From an uncultured Methylophilaceae bacterium (lineage in GTDB: Bacteria; Pseudomonadota; Gammaproteobacteria; Burkholderiales; Methylophilaceae): 64,000 bases of DNA. The stretch is from positions 1-64,000 of the forward strand of contig CAJBIA010000008.1 of assembly GCA_903953055.1 (NCBI GenBank), given 5' to 3'. The notes under the pieces were generated by a model that saw only the letters and a program-made list of their open reading frames with translations, made no database searches and was not told the origin of the DNA. This document shows, in pieces, positions 28,853 through 37,695 of this stretch; position 1 is the first letter of the stretch; each line of letters begins with the position of its first letter. The translations under genes were made by a program, and so were the position numbers.

Positions 28853-29839
28853 TTAAGCTTTGCGTCTACGTCGCACCCAAATACTCAGCCATTTAGAAAA
28901 ACTGCCGATGGGTCTTTTGGGCAGATATGCAGTCAGTAAAAGCAGGCCTGCAATCGATGCAAGTATCCATTGAATATCATATGGAGCAATATCACGGCGA
29001 GCAGGTTTTTGTTTTTTCATTGCAGCAAGGATAGTTTGTAAGCTATCACCACGTACATAATCACCGCTGACCTGTTTAGAGATGTCTTTTAGATATTCTT
29101 CTTGCAGCTTGGATAAGAATCGGTCACCAGTTGCCCCAGCAACGTTGTTGTCACGAACACCAATATTGGCCTCTGAAATTTGTGCAATACCTGGTTGCAT
29201 CGCGAAACTATCGGCAGACCAGTAGCCGATCAGTTGATTCTTATCATCTAGTTTAGGAATAGCGGTCCCTTTTTCACTACCAATTCCTACAAAAAGCCAG
29301 CCATTACCACCTTGAAAGTTAGTCAGATCTTTGGTGTTGAAGGCATGTAGTTTTGGGGCCTCTTCGCCGTCTGTAAAGTAAACGACTTGAGCTGGCTCTG
29401 GAAAAGCACGAATTACTCTAGCAAGCGTGAACATACTGTCGCGCAGTCGACTATTGCCTGACCAAGCGGTTCGCCAATCTAGATGATCTATGGTGTCTTG
29501 AATTGCTGCATAATTACTACATACCTCAATTGGTGTGTAGAGTGCAGCAATACTCACCCCCGCAAATAAACCGATACTGACTCTTGTGCCACAAGGCATG
29601 TTGGCAACAATGTGATGTAGCATATATTGCGTATAAGCAATGCGGCTTGTCGGCTTTCCTTCTAACGTCGTGTCTACCACGTTCATGCTTTGCGAAATAT
29701 CAGCAACAAGTAAGTAACTATAAATGTTGCGTGGTAGGGGAATCGCTGGCTTAAATGCTGCGGCAATGAGCAATACAAAAGCGCTTGCTAATAGAGCAGC
29801 GTCGCGACGATTGCGCAAGTAATTAAATACTTTGTTCAT
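28853..29839 (-). CDS. mxaL: MxaL, VWA-domain membrane protein of methanol dehydrogenase maturation
   Basis: A 328-residue protein with an N-terminal membrane helix (about 14-32), a von Willebrand A domain with MIDAS DxSxS at 47-51 (ADISQSM) and a C-terminal helix near 293-309. It is the last gene of a six-gene run in the order MoxR-DUF58-MxaA-VWA-TPR-VWA, which is exactly mxaRSACKL. The block is needed for calcium insertion into, or activation of, the MxaFI methanol dehydrogenase in the periplasm. The function of MxaL itself is not well defined. BatB-like proteins share this architecture, so identification leans on gene order. Confidence 0.82.
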   Translation of the reverse strand: MNKVFNYLRNRRDAALLASAFVLLIAAAFKPAIPLPRNIYSYLLVADISQSMNVVDTTLEGKPTSRIAYTQYMLHHIVANMPCGTRVSIGLFAGVSIAALYTPIEVCSNYAAIQDTIDHLDWRTAWSGNSRLRDSMFTLARVIRAFPEPAQVVYFTDGEEAPKLHAFNTKDLTNFQGGNGWLFVGIGSEKGTAIPKLDDKNQLIGYWSADSFAMQPGIAQISEANIGVRDNNVAGATGDRFLSKLQEEYLKDISKQVSGDYVRGDSLQTILAAMKKQKPARRDIAPYDIQWILASIAGLLLLTAYLPKRPIGSFSKWLSIWVRRRRKA

Positions 29840-29840
29840 A

Positions 29841-30395
29841 TTATGGAAGACCTACGGGAATGTTTCCCATAATCAGACCCGGTGAATCAGACTCTCCAAC
29901 ACCTGGTGTTGGTGTGCCAGGCAATAATAGAATTAATCGGTCTAAATTATGACGAGTATCCCAATGGGTATTATCAAGGCGCACAGCTTGTTGATATAGA
30001 TTTTTAGCTTGTCTTAATAGATATTCTGTTTCTTTTCCAACTTTCATGTTGGTCCCATTTAACGCTAAGCCGCGACGAAAAAATATGGTCGCCAAGTTAT
30101 GCTGAATGGCTTCTTTTTGTTTTTTGTTAGCATGCTCTAATAGATGAGTAAAAAGCAAAGTGGACTCTTTGTAACGCTCATTTTTGGCAAGCCAATAAGC
30201 GGTTGCAAACTTAGCCTCAAAACTTTGCATATCTGTTTTAGGTGATTTAGCGTTCAAAATAGCCTCGTTAAACGCTTGTATTTGATGAATGCGATTTATT
30301 TCGACGGCTGCGAAAGTTGCACTCACCATGGCTGAAATAATCAATATCCATGTGAGTTTTTTAGCATTAAGGATTTTAAATATATTGAGTGTCAT
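29841..30395 (-). CDS. mxaK: MxaK, small membrane-anchored TPR-like protein
   Basis: A 184-residue protein with one N-terminal membrane helix (about 13-31) and a helical, tetratricopeptide-like body (residues about 55-150, including YKESTLLFTHLLEHA and LYQQAVRLDN). One base separates it from mxaL and four from mxaC. Sequence similarity alone would be weak; its place between two VWA genes in a MoxR-DUF58 run supports MxaK. It is presumably a scaffold in the periplasmic assembly machine. Confidence 0.75.
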   Translation of the reverse strand: MTLNIFKILNAKKLTWILIISAMVSATFAAVEINRIHQIQAFNEAILNAKSPKTDMQSFEAKFATAYWLAKNERYKESTLLFTHLLEHANKKQKEAIQHNLATIFFRRGLALNGTNMKVGKETEYLLRQAKNLYQQAVRLDNTHWDTRHNLDRLILLLPGTPTPGVGESDSPGLIMGNIPVGLP

Positions 30396-30399
30396 TTGC

Positions 30400-31392
30400 T
30401 TAATCCCATGTTCTAACTTCTAAATATTTCACAACGAGTAATAGGCCTATCATCAATGCCGCGAGTAAAAAACATATTTGAGAAAAATCGTAGCCAGGAA
30501 TTTGCTCGTGGTAGCGAATAGGTTTCTTTTCTTTTTGATTAATGTCTGCAATCGCAGCAGCTAATGATTTTGGATCATCTGCCTCATAGGCATGAAATGG
30601 TGAGTTTAATGTCTTGAAAAACTCATTCAGTTCAATTTGAGGGGGCAAAACGGCATCTTCAGGCGGGACATAGCTTGCATCAAAAATACTTAAACCACCA
30701 GGTTGTCTTAATACAATCCAATACAAGCCTATGTGTAAGCGATCTAACCAATCGCGAATCTTTTGTTGTGTGTCCGCATCAATACGGCCGCCACCATCCG
30801 ATAGTAAAATCATTGCACGTGAGCCAGAATCTGGGACTTTATCGAAAAGACCGGCACCGCTTGTCATGCCACTCCCAATGTTGGTTTGGAATAGGGCGTT
30901 ACCAGCTGTCGCTTGGACGGCAGCTAAAATTGCTTCACGATTTTCGGTTAAGGGTAAAACATACATTGCCGAGTTGCTGAAGGTAATCATGCCAAACATG
31001 TCATTTTGGCGAGACTTAACAAATTGAGTAATCAGCCGACTGGCTGCAACAGACTTAGTTTCAGCAACCTTGCCATTCGTATCGCCCCCAGAAAAAGGGT
31101 CATCCATACTGGCGCTGCGGTCTAAAACTAAAGCGATTTGAGCGCCCACGCCGATTCTCTCAATGCTTTGTTGTTGGCTATGTGGACTTCCTAGACCCAG
31201 GATAATAAAAAGTAAGGCTAATACCGCCAATACTTTAAGTAATAAGCCAATCAAGTCTGACAATCTGTCCTTGGGCAGCATCGCAACCCATGAATACCGC
31301 TGTGTAAATGCCCGGTCTAGCACAAATGGCATCGCTGCTAAAGGAAGTAGCCAGAGCGCCCAAGGGGAGTTAAAGAAAACGTGAAAGTTCAT
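30400..31392 (-). CDS. mxaC: MxaC, VWA-domain membrane protein
   Basis: A 330-residue protein with two N-terminal helices (about 10-25 and 47-67), a VWA domain with MIDAS DRSAS at 91-95 and the TSG and LLSDGGG metal-site segments, and a C-terminal helix near 304-322. This is the BatA/MxaC architecture. It lies between mxaA (three bases) and mxaK (four bases). It is expected to face the periplasm and take part in methanol dehydrogenase activation. Confidence 0.83.
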   Translation of the reverse strand: MNFHVFFNSPWALWLLPLAAMPFVLDRAFTQRYSWVAMLPKDRLSDLIGLLLKVLAVLALLFIILGLGSPHSQQQSIERIGVGAQIALVLDRSASMDDPFSGGDTNGKVAETKSVAASRLITQFVKSRQNDMFGMITFSNSAMYVLPLTENREAILAAVQATAGNALFQTNIGSGMTSGAGLFDKVPDSGSRAMILLSDGGGRIDADTQQKIRDWLDRLHIGLYWIVLRQPGGLSIFDASYVPPEDAVLPPQIELNEFFKTLNSPFHAYEADDPKSLAAAIADINQKEKKPIRYHEQIPGYDFSQICFLLAALMIGLLLVVKYLEVRTWD

Positions 31393-31395
31393 GCC

Positions 31396-32424
31396 CTAAA
31401 TCTTCTTCAAATTAGCTGGTTTTAGGCCGCGTTCACAATCGCGACATTGTTTGCAAAAACGCTTTAGCCAAACCAGGGAATTTTTATCATGGGCACTCGT
31501 GTCTTGAGTATCAAAGAAAACTTTATGTGATAGCTCAAAGAATTGACCAAGCTCATTTTCAATAACTTTAAAGCTTGGCGAATGTGTTAGAAAATCACTG
31601 ACGTTATCGCTGAACACACTGTATTTTGCTGTACTGTTAATTGCTTTGTGTAAGCATGTTAAGGCAGTCTTAAGGTCATCTGTATTTGTTGCTGAGAGTC
31701 CACGTAAATGCCGTCCGGCTTGTGCAAATGGCCTGCCCATAAATGGTAACCAAGCACGTGAGCCCAGAATATACAGTAAGCCTACTAGACTTAGACCTAG
31801 CAAAATTAAGCTGGCGACAAGCTTTTCCTTTTCAGGGTAAGCTTGAAGCAAAATGGGCTGTCTTAATGGGCTCATGTCGTCTTCAATTTTAACTGCGCCA
31901 AAAACTGCCATTGGTGAAATTCTAAAATAGAACTCAGGTATCTTGTATTGCACTAAACCGTCCTTCGCTTCAGCTGAGGCGGGACCTTGAAATTTGATCA
32001 CTTCTGCTGGCAATATTGCTGGCTTTACTACAGGAGCAGTTGTAAATATCTGATATGAAAGATGAATGACGTAACTAGTCTTGTCGTCATTCTCTTTTTT
32101 TGTATGACTGATTTTACAAAGCTCAATGCCTGAAACTTGTCCTTGATAGCGATGTTCATAACCAACAATGGGCAAACTTGTTTCAATGAGTTTGTATGGT
32201 TTTTTGACGTCTAAGGCAATGGTGCGCTTTAGAATGTCGCCCATCAGGTAACCTACATTACGATCTGGGTTAATTTTACTTATCTTGACAATACCTTCCG
32301 GGATATCAGGTGACGGCTCGTCGTTAGCAAACACTACAAAACTTTTGCTTAAAATAAAAGCGAAGACAAAAGTGAAGAGGTAAATGTTTGAAGATTTAAT
32401 CAATTTATTCATTACGCATTTCAT
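31396..32424 (-). CDS. mxaA: MxaA, exported membrane protein of methanol dehydrogenase maturation
   Basis: A 342-residue protein with an N-terminal signal/anchor (about 12-33, cleavage plausible after VFANA-like AND), a periplasmic beta-rich part (40-200), a membrane helix (about 206-224) and a cytoplasmic tail ending in a CKQCRDCERG cysteine patch. MxaA is required for calcium incorporation in MxaFI enzymes. Starts at either of two nearby ATGs (residue 1 or 5) are possible. It begins two bases after mxaS. Assignment rests on order and topology as MxaA proteins are poorly conserved. Confidence 0.78.
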   Translation of the reverse strand: MKCVMNKLIKSSNIYLFTFVFAFILSKSFVVFANDEPSPDIPEGIVKISKINPDRNVGYLMGDILKRTIALDVKKPYKLIETSLPIVGYEHRYQGQVSGIELCKISHTKKENDDKTSYVIHLSYQIFTTAPVVKPAILPAEVIKFQGPASAEAKDGLVQYKIPEFYFRISPMAVFGAVKIEDDMSPLRQPILLQAYPEKEKLVASLILLGLSLVGLLYILGSRAWLPFMGRPFAQAGRHLRGLSATNTDDLKTALTCLHKAINSTAKYSVFSDNVSDFLTHSPSFKVIENELGQFFELSHKVFFDTQDTSAHDKNSLVWLKRFCKQCRDCERGLKPANLKKI

Positions 32425-32426
32425 TA

Positions 32427-33287
32427 TTAGGCCGCCACAAATTGGTGAAAGTATTCGGTTAAAGCATCGGAGTCAAAATCGCCTTCAACAAAGAAAGGCG
32501 GCATATCGAACTTCATCAATAAAGCTTCAAGTTCAATACGTCTTTCTTCAAAACTAGCAATGATATTGGCGCGCATTTCTTTGCGTAAAAACAGTGTGCG
32601 TTTTTGCCCCGTTTCACAATCTGTAACGTTAGTGATACCAAATTCAGGCAAGTTTTTATATTCTGATGAATCCCAAAGCACAATGGGAACAATGTAATGC
32701 TGCATCAGTAATGAAAGTGCTTCTTCAAGCTCATTAAGGGGCATGTGGAAGTCTGAAATTAAAAAGATTAACGAGCGTTCACGGGGTAAATAGCGGTTAA
32801 CATCTTTTAATCCCATGCTTCCAACTTGCTCAGGTTCAAAACTTTTTAATGCCGCGGTTAATTCTAAAGCTTGATGCGCCCTGAATGATTGAGTGCATAC
32901 CCAATCCTCACGGACTACGTCATCAAAACCAATGAAGCCGAATGGGTCGCTATTATGGTATGCCGACATAGCAATCGCGCTAGCAATTTGACTCGTTAAT
33001 GCAACTTTACTTTGTTTGCTACCAAAGTTCATTGAGCCTGATAAATCTGCAAGAGCGAATACAGGGGTAGCGCTTTTTTGATTAAAAATACGCACATAGA
33101 CTTGCTCTAGTGGATCGCGCATGGTTTGCCGAATGTCAATGCGGCGGGGGTCTGGGTATGAAAGCAGTGTCGTGTGACCACGAAACTCCATGCCCATCCC
33201 ACGTTGTGTACTTGCGTGGCTTCCTGAGCGACGCCCACGTGAGCGCCACCCAATATGGTAGCTAAACTCTTTGATCTCAGTATGCAT
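32427..33287 (-). CDS. mxaS: MxaS, DUF58-family protein
   Basis: A 286-residue soluble DUF58 protein with a VWA-like MIDAS DLSGS at 81-85 and the FLISDFHMP segment. The N-terminal SRGRRSGSHAS stretch and PDPRRIDIRQT match DUF58 proteins that pair with MoxR ATPases. It is 21 bases downstream of mxaR. In methylotrophs this pair opens the mxaRSACKL block. Confidence 0.85.
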   Translation of the reverse strand: MHTEIKEFSYHIGWRSRGRRSGSHASTQRGMGMEFRGHTTLLSYPDPRRIDIRQTMRDPLEQVYVRIFNQKSATPVFALADLSGSMNFGSKQSKVALTSQIASAIAMSAYHNSDPFGFIGFDDVVREDWVCTQSFRAHQALELTAALKSFEPEQVGSMGLKDVNRYLPRERSLIFLISDFHMPLNELEEALSLLMQHYIVPIVLWDSSEYKNLPEFGITNVTDCETGQKRTLFLRKEMRANIIASFEERRIELEALLMKFDMPPFFVEGDFDSDALTEYFHQFVAA

Positions 33288-33308
33288 ATTCAGCCTTGCC
33301 TAGGATTT

Positions 33309-34325
33309 TTAAGGCGCAGCTATCGCATTCACAATGCCTGTGAGCAATTCGCGCGCAATTTCTGTGCGGCGCATTTCATACACAGGGCTAAATACTATGC
33401 GGTGGGCAACGGTAGAATGAAAGACTGCATGTATGTCTTCAGGCAAAACTGAATCACGGTTGTTGAGCCAAGCATTTACGCGCGCGGCACGAAGCATCAT
33501 ACTCATGCCACGAGGGCTTGCGCCTGCCAATACGAGACGATTCATATCAACGCCACTCACCTTCACGCCGTAAGCACTAGGTGTTTTTGTTGCACGCCAT
33601 AAATTTAGCGCATATTGACGAAGTGTGGAACTTGCTTCAATTTTGTTTTGAACTAAAGCAGAGAATTCATTTAATTGATCAAACTGCAAAATGTCTGCAG
33701 GAATGGTATTCACCAGAGCATCTACGTTATGAAATTTAGTATCAAACACTAATGATTCCATGATGGCATTGTCGTCAGGAACTACGATTGGTATTTCCAT
33801 CATAAAACGATCACGTGCTGCAGACGGAATTTCGAAAGTCTCTTCTTTTTCAACCTGGTTACGATCGGCAAATACGAGCATGTGAGGGAAGTGATATTCT
33901 TTATTGAAAGCTGATAATGTGCGTTCAGCCATAACGCGAAGTAATAATGAGTGAACTTGTGGGCGTGCACGGTTAATTTCGTTGAAGAAGAATACTGATA
34001 AGTTCTCTCCAGACATTAATAATGGACCTGGACTTACGTGCGGTTTACCGTCTTCGCCAAGGTAAGTGTGATACACCAAATCGTTTGGCATTAAATCAAT
34101 CGTGCCTTCAATACGTTGATAACCCCCACCGATACAGCGCGTAAAAGCTCTTAATAATGTTGTTTTACCTACACCGACGTCACCTTCAAGCAGAACGTGG
34201 CCGCGAGAGAATATCGCTGTTGTAATTAAGCGAATAGGTGTTTGCTGGCCTACCACGACTTTATTGATTTCTGATTCTAAATTTTGCGCGTGTTGTCGCC
34301 AGTCGGTAAGTTGCTTGTCGCTCAT
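33309..34325 (-). CDS. mxaR: MxaR, MoxR-family AAA+ ATPase
   Basis: A 338-residue MoxR ATPase. Walker A is GDVGVGKT (48-55), Walker B is VFFFNEINRA, and the sensor region MVFADRNQVE follows. I chose the ATG at 34325 because it begins as relatives do (MSDKQLTDWR); the longer frame to 34382 has no site and overlaps a promoter. MoxR ATPases act as chaperones with VWA partners, here MxaS, MxaC and MxaL. It heads the operon. Confidence 0.88.
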   Translation of the reverse strand: MSDKQLTDWRQHAQNLESEINKVVVGQQTPIRLITTAIFSRGHVLLEGDVGVGKTTLLRAFTRCIGGGYQRIEGTIDLMPNDLVYHTYLGEDGKPHVSPGPLLMSGENLSVFFFNEINRARPQVHSLLLRVMAERTLSAFNKEYHFPHMLVFADRNQVEKEETFEIPSAARDRFMMEIPIVVPDDNAIMESLVFDTKFHNVDALVNTIPADILQFDQLNEFSALVQNKIEASSTLRQYALNLWRATKTPSAYGVKVSGVDMNRLVLAGASPRGMSMMLRAARVNAWLNNRDSVLPEDIHAVFHSTVAHRIVFSPVYEMRRTEIARELLTGIVNAIAAP

Positions 34326-34353
34326 GGACTTGTCCCGTAAGAAAGATAATGAA

Positions 34354-34382
34354 ATTAAATAAGTGCAAAAAAACTGTAACAA
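34354..34382 (-). promoter_or_regulatory. Candidate promoter of the mxaRSACKL operon
   Basis: On the minus strand TTGTTA (34377-34382) is 17 bases from TTTAAT (34354-34359), placing the start near 34347 and the mxaR ATG about 22 bases further. The region up to fabA (34517) has no other strong match for this strand. Confidence 0.45.
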
Positions 34383-34516
34383 ATATTAGCTGAGATTTTG
34401 TATGGTGTAAACAGATCTGTATACCCCTAAATTTTGCCCGTAAATGACATTAGGGCTTTCACTTAAATGATTTTCCAGCGAAAATAGTAAAACTTTAAAA
34501 AAGGCTAGGTATAAGA

Positions 34517-35032
34517 ATGCAAAAAAAGAATAGCTTTAGCTACGAAGAGCTTTTGTCTTGCGGCCGTGGGGAGATGTTTGGTCCAGGAAACGCGCAATTG
34601 CCGTTGCCCCCAATGTTGATGGTTGATCGTATAGTTGCTATTAACGAAGATGGCGGTGCTTATGGTCAAGGGCAGATTATTGCAGAGCTCGATATTAAAC
34701 CTGATTTATGGTTCTTTGGATGTCATTTTGAAGGCGATCCAGTGATGCCAGGTTGTTTGGGTTTAGATGCGATGTGGCAATTGGTTGGATTCTATTTGGG
34801 TTGGAAGGGCGGCCTCGGCCGTGGCCGCGCATTAGGTGCCGGTGAGGTTAAATTTAGTGGTCAAGTGTTACCAACAGGGAAAAAAATAACCTATTACATC
34901 GATTTGAAGCGCGTTATTATGCGTAAATTGGTTATGGGTATTGCAGATGCTCGCATGGAATTAGATGGCCGTGAAATTTATGTTGCCAATGACCTGCGTG
35001 TTGGCTTATTTACAAGTACAGAACATTTTTAA
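34517..35032 (+). CDS. fabA: 3-hydroxydecanoyl-ACP dehydratase/isomerase
   Basis: A 171-residue FabA, with the catalytic His70 and Asp84 in [19 protein letters not shown] at the same numbers as E. coli. It dehydrates 3-hydroxydecanoyl-ACP and isomerises the product to the cis-3 form, starting anaerobic-type unsaturated fatty acid synthesis. It is 33 bases upstream of fabB, as usual for the pair, and divergent from mxaR. Confidence 0.97.
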   Translation: MQKKNSFSYEELLSCGRGEMFGPGNAQLPLPPMLMVDRIVAINEDGGAYGQGQIIAELDIKPDLWFFGCHFEGDPVMPGCLGLDAMWQLVGFYLGWKGGLGRGRALGAGEVKFSGQVLPTGKKITYYIDLKRVIMRKLVMGIADARMELDGREIYVANDLRVGLFTSTEHF

Positions 35033-35065
35033 AATTAACAAAGACTAGTTCGGGAGAGCGCTATT

Positions 35066-36283
35066 ATGCGTCGTGTCGTCGTTACTGGCATGGGGATTGT
35101 GTCTAGCTTAGGCAATAATAAAGCTGAAGTAAAAGACAGTCTTTATGAAGGCCGCTCAGGCATTACATTTCAACCAGAATATGTTGAGATGGGTTTACGG
35201 TCTCATGTGGCTGGGTCTATTAAAAATCTCAATGTAGAAGAGTTAATCGATCGTAAGTTGATGCGCTTCATGGCAAAGGGTCACGCTTATGCATGGCTTG
35301 CTATGCAAGAAGCGATTGCGGATTCAGCTTTGCCTGAAGAGATGGTTTCAAATGTCCGAACGGGCTTAATTGTGGGGGCAGGTGGCGCATCTCATGAAAG
35401 TATTTTGGAAGGTATTGATACCTTACGTGAAAAAGGTGTGCGTCGTGTTGGGCCTTATATGGTCACGAAAGCAATGGCAAGTGGGGTTTCCGCTTGTTTG
35501 GCTACTGGTGCAAAAATCAAAGGTGTGAATTACGGCATTAGTTCAGCATGTTCAACCAGTGCTCACTGTATTGGTGCAGGGGTAGAGCAAATTCAACTAG
35601 GTAAACAAGATATCGTATTTGCTGGCGGGGCTGAAGAAGAACATTGGACTTTATCTTTTATGTTTGATGCGATGGGCGCACTCTCAAGTAAATATAATGA
35701 AACGCCAGAAAAAGCTTCACGTACTTATGACGCAGACCGAGATGGTTTCGTTATTTCAGGCGGTGGTGGTATTTTAGTCTTGGAAGAATATGAACATGCC
35801 AAAGCGCGCGGTGCAAAAATCTATGCTGAAGTGGTAGGTTACGGCGCAACTTCTGATGGTTACGATATGGTTGCTCCAAGTGGAGAAGGTGCAGAGCGTT
35901 GCATGAAATTGGCGATTGAAGGTGTTGATCAAATCGACTACATCAACACGCATGGCACAAGTACTCCAGTTGGCGATACGAAAGAGCTTGAAGCTATTCG
36001 TGCGGTGTTTGGCAATAGCGAGATTGCTATTGCGTCAACCAAATCACTTTCCGGTCACGCGCTTGGTGCTGCTGGCGTGAATGAAGCGATTTATACATTG
36101 ATCATGATGGAAAGTAATTTCATTGCTGCATCTGCAAATATTGAAACATTGGATCCTGCAGCTGAAGGGATGAATATCGTCCGTAAGCGTATTGATAATG
36201 CCAAAATTAAAACAGCCTTATCAAATAGCTTTGGTTTCGGTGGGACAAACGCTTCATTGACCTTTTCAACTAAAAATCTTTAA
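35066..36283 (+). CDS. fabB: 3-oxoacyl-ACP synthase I
   Basis: A 405-residue KAS I with catalytic Cys162 in SSACSTSAH, His296 in NTHGTST and His331 in SGHALGAAG. With FabA it elongates the cis-3-decenoyl chain to unsaturated fatty acids. The GGGAGAG site is strong. The gene ends at a bidirectional terminator shared with rlmF. Confidence 0.96.
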   Translation: MRRVVVTGMGIVSSLGNNKAEVKDSLYEGRSGITFQPEYVEMGLRSHVAGSIKNLNVEELIDRKLMRFMAKGHAYAWLAMQEAIADSALPEEMVSNVRTGLIVGAGGASHESILEGIDTLREKGVRRVGPYMVTKAMASGVSACLATGAKIKGVNYGISSACSTSAHCIGAGVEQIQLGKQDIVFAGGAEEEHWTLSFMFDAMGALSSKYNETPEKASRTYDADRDGFVISGGGGILVLEEYEHAKARGAKIYAEVVGYGATSDGYDMVAPSGEGAERCMKLAIEGVDQIDYINTHGTSTPVGDTKELEAIRAVFGNSEIAIASTKSLSGHALGAAGVNEAIYTLIMMESNFIAASANIETLDPAAEGMNIVRKRIDNAKIKTALSNSFGFGGTNASLTFSTKNL

Positions 36284-36298
36284 GCTACATAATCTCTT

Positions 36299-36327
36299 AA
36301 AAAGCCCCCAAAAATGGGGGCTTTTTT
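36299..36327. terminator. Bidirectional terminator between fabB and rlmF
   Basis: A perfect 12-bp stem (36299-36310 with 36315-36326), C/G-rich core CCCCC/GGGGG and a four-base loop, with an A-run on the left and a T-run on the right. It can stop both convergent transcripts. Confidence 0.92.
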
Positions 36328-36331
36328 GCTT

Positions 36332-37210
36332 TTACAAGAAGGACCAAGCAATAAATCGACTTTGTTTTTGGCCTTGTTTCATTTCAACAACTTTCATCAT
36401 GGTTACTTTTGATTGCATGAGCGTTTGTTTGATTTTTACAAGGTTGCTAGCTTTTGAAACTAAAGTGGTAAACCATTTGCATTGATTTTTGTAATCAACG
36501 CTTTCTTTAATCATCTGATTAATAAAATTAACCTCACCCCCTTCACAGAAGAGTTCCGAAGCTTGACCGCCAAAGTTAAGTTTAATGTTTTGTTTTTTTA
36601 TTAATGGCTTTCCAGCGCTCTTGGCCAAGTTGTTTAACTTACGCTGAGTTCCTTTTAGTGCATTTTCTAGTGAATTGTGGAATGGGGGGTTGCACATGCT
36701 GAAATCAAAAAAATCATCTTTTTGTATAACCCCTTTAAATATATCGCTTGATTTGGTTTGTAAGCGAAGTTGAATGGCTTCACCTAATTTGTTTGTGTCT
36801 AAAATATGTTGTGCGTTATTCATGGCAGTAAGATCAATATCTACGCCTACAAAATCCCATCCATACTCTCGATTTCCAATTAGTGGGTAGATTGCATTGG
36901 CACCCACGCCAATATCCAGCCCCCTCATTTTTTTATGAAGATCAACCTCAAGCAGATCTGCCAAATAATGAATATAGTCGGCTCTTCCTGGAATGGGTGG
37001 GCAAAGAAATTGGTCGGGAATGTCCCATTCGACTATGTTGTAATGTAAAGCAAGGAGCGCTTTATTGAGGGCTTTAACAGCCTTTGGGTTAGAAAAATCA
37101 ATAGAAATATTGTTGTGAGCATTGACTTTTAAGAACGGCTTTAAGCCCACATTGGCATGCTTGAGTGCATCAAAGTTGTAACCATTATTATGTTTATTTC
37201 GTGGATGCAT
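36332..37210 (-). CDS. rlmF: 23S rRNA (adenine-N6)-methyltransferase RlmF
   Basis: A 292-residue class I methyltransferase. HPRNKHNNGYNFDAL at the N-terminus, GLDIGVGANAIYPL as the S-adenosylmethionine loop and the NPPF catalytic motif (MCNPPFHNS) are typical of RlmF, which methylates A1618 (E. coli numbering) of 23S rRNA. It lies four bases downstream of the DUF498 gene. Confidence 0.93.
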   Translation of the reverse strand: MHPRNKHNNGYNFDALKHANVGLKPFLKVNAHNNISIDFSNPKAVKALNKALLALHYNIVEWDIPDQFLCPPIPGRADYIHYLADLLEVDLHKKMRGLDIGVGANAIYPLIGNREYGWDFVGVDIDLTAMNNAQHILDTNKLGEAIQLRLQTKSSDIFKGVIQKDDFFDFSMCNPPFHNSLENALKGTQRKLNNLAKSAGKPLIKKQNIKLNFGGQASELFCEGGEVNFINQMIKESVDYKNQCKWFTTLVSKASNLVKIKQTLMQSKVTMMKVVEMKQGQKQSRFIAWSFL

Positions 37211-37213
37211 TTT

Positions 37214-37582
37214 TTACAAAATTAATGCGGCAGCAACTTTGCGACCTTCAGCCATTAGGATATTGTAAGTTCTGCAAGCAGCGTCTGTCGTCATGCATTC
37301 AACAGGGATGTTGTTTGCTGTTAACTCACTGATTAGTCTGGGATGAATAAAATGGTGTATTGCGCCTGTACCCAGTAAAACTACTTCAGGCTGACATGAC
37401 AACAAACATTCAAAATGCGCTTCATTTAATAGATTAAAACTGCTTACTTGCCAATCTAAAATTAGCTCTTCTGGCATTACAACAAGGCTTTGCATATACT
37501 TTTTATTATTAATTGAAATCCAGTCTTGGCTGTAAGCGGTGATGAGCTGTTTGCCGGGGGCTTGAGTTAAATGTAACTTCAT
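37214..37582 (-). CDS. Mth938-like (DUF498) protein
   Basis: A 122-residue single-domain protein of the Mth938/DUF498 family, with the VVLLGTGAIHHFIHP core and MTTDAACRTYNIL near the C-terminus. No catalytic role is established; the human relative NDUFAF3 helps assemble complex I. In betaproteobacteria it is often found upstream of, and divergent from, the alaA-hom-thrC genes, as here. Confidence 0.85.
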   Translation of the reverse strand: MKLHLTQAPGKQLITAYSQDWISINNKKYMQSLVVMPEELILDWQVSSFNLLNEAHFECLLSCQPEVVLLGTGAIHHFIHPRLISELTANNIPVECMTTDAACRTYNILMAEGRKVAAALIL

Positions 37583-37695
37583 CTTTATTTCTCATGTCTG
37601 ATAGGCTGATTAGCCAATCTAAAAGTAGCTTGTTTCATTGCCTGATATAGGCTTGACAGGGTAAGATACCATATTTTTCTGCTTAGGTTTTTACC

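Noticed and set aside
34326..34382. N-terminal extension of MxaR
   Set aside because: No ribosome site, hydrophobic residues foreign to MoxR proteins, and it covers a good promoter match.
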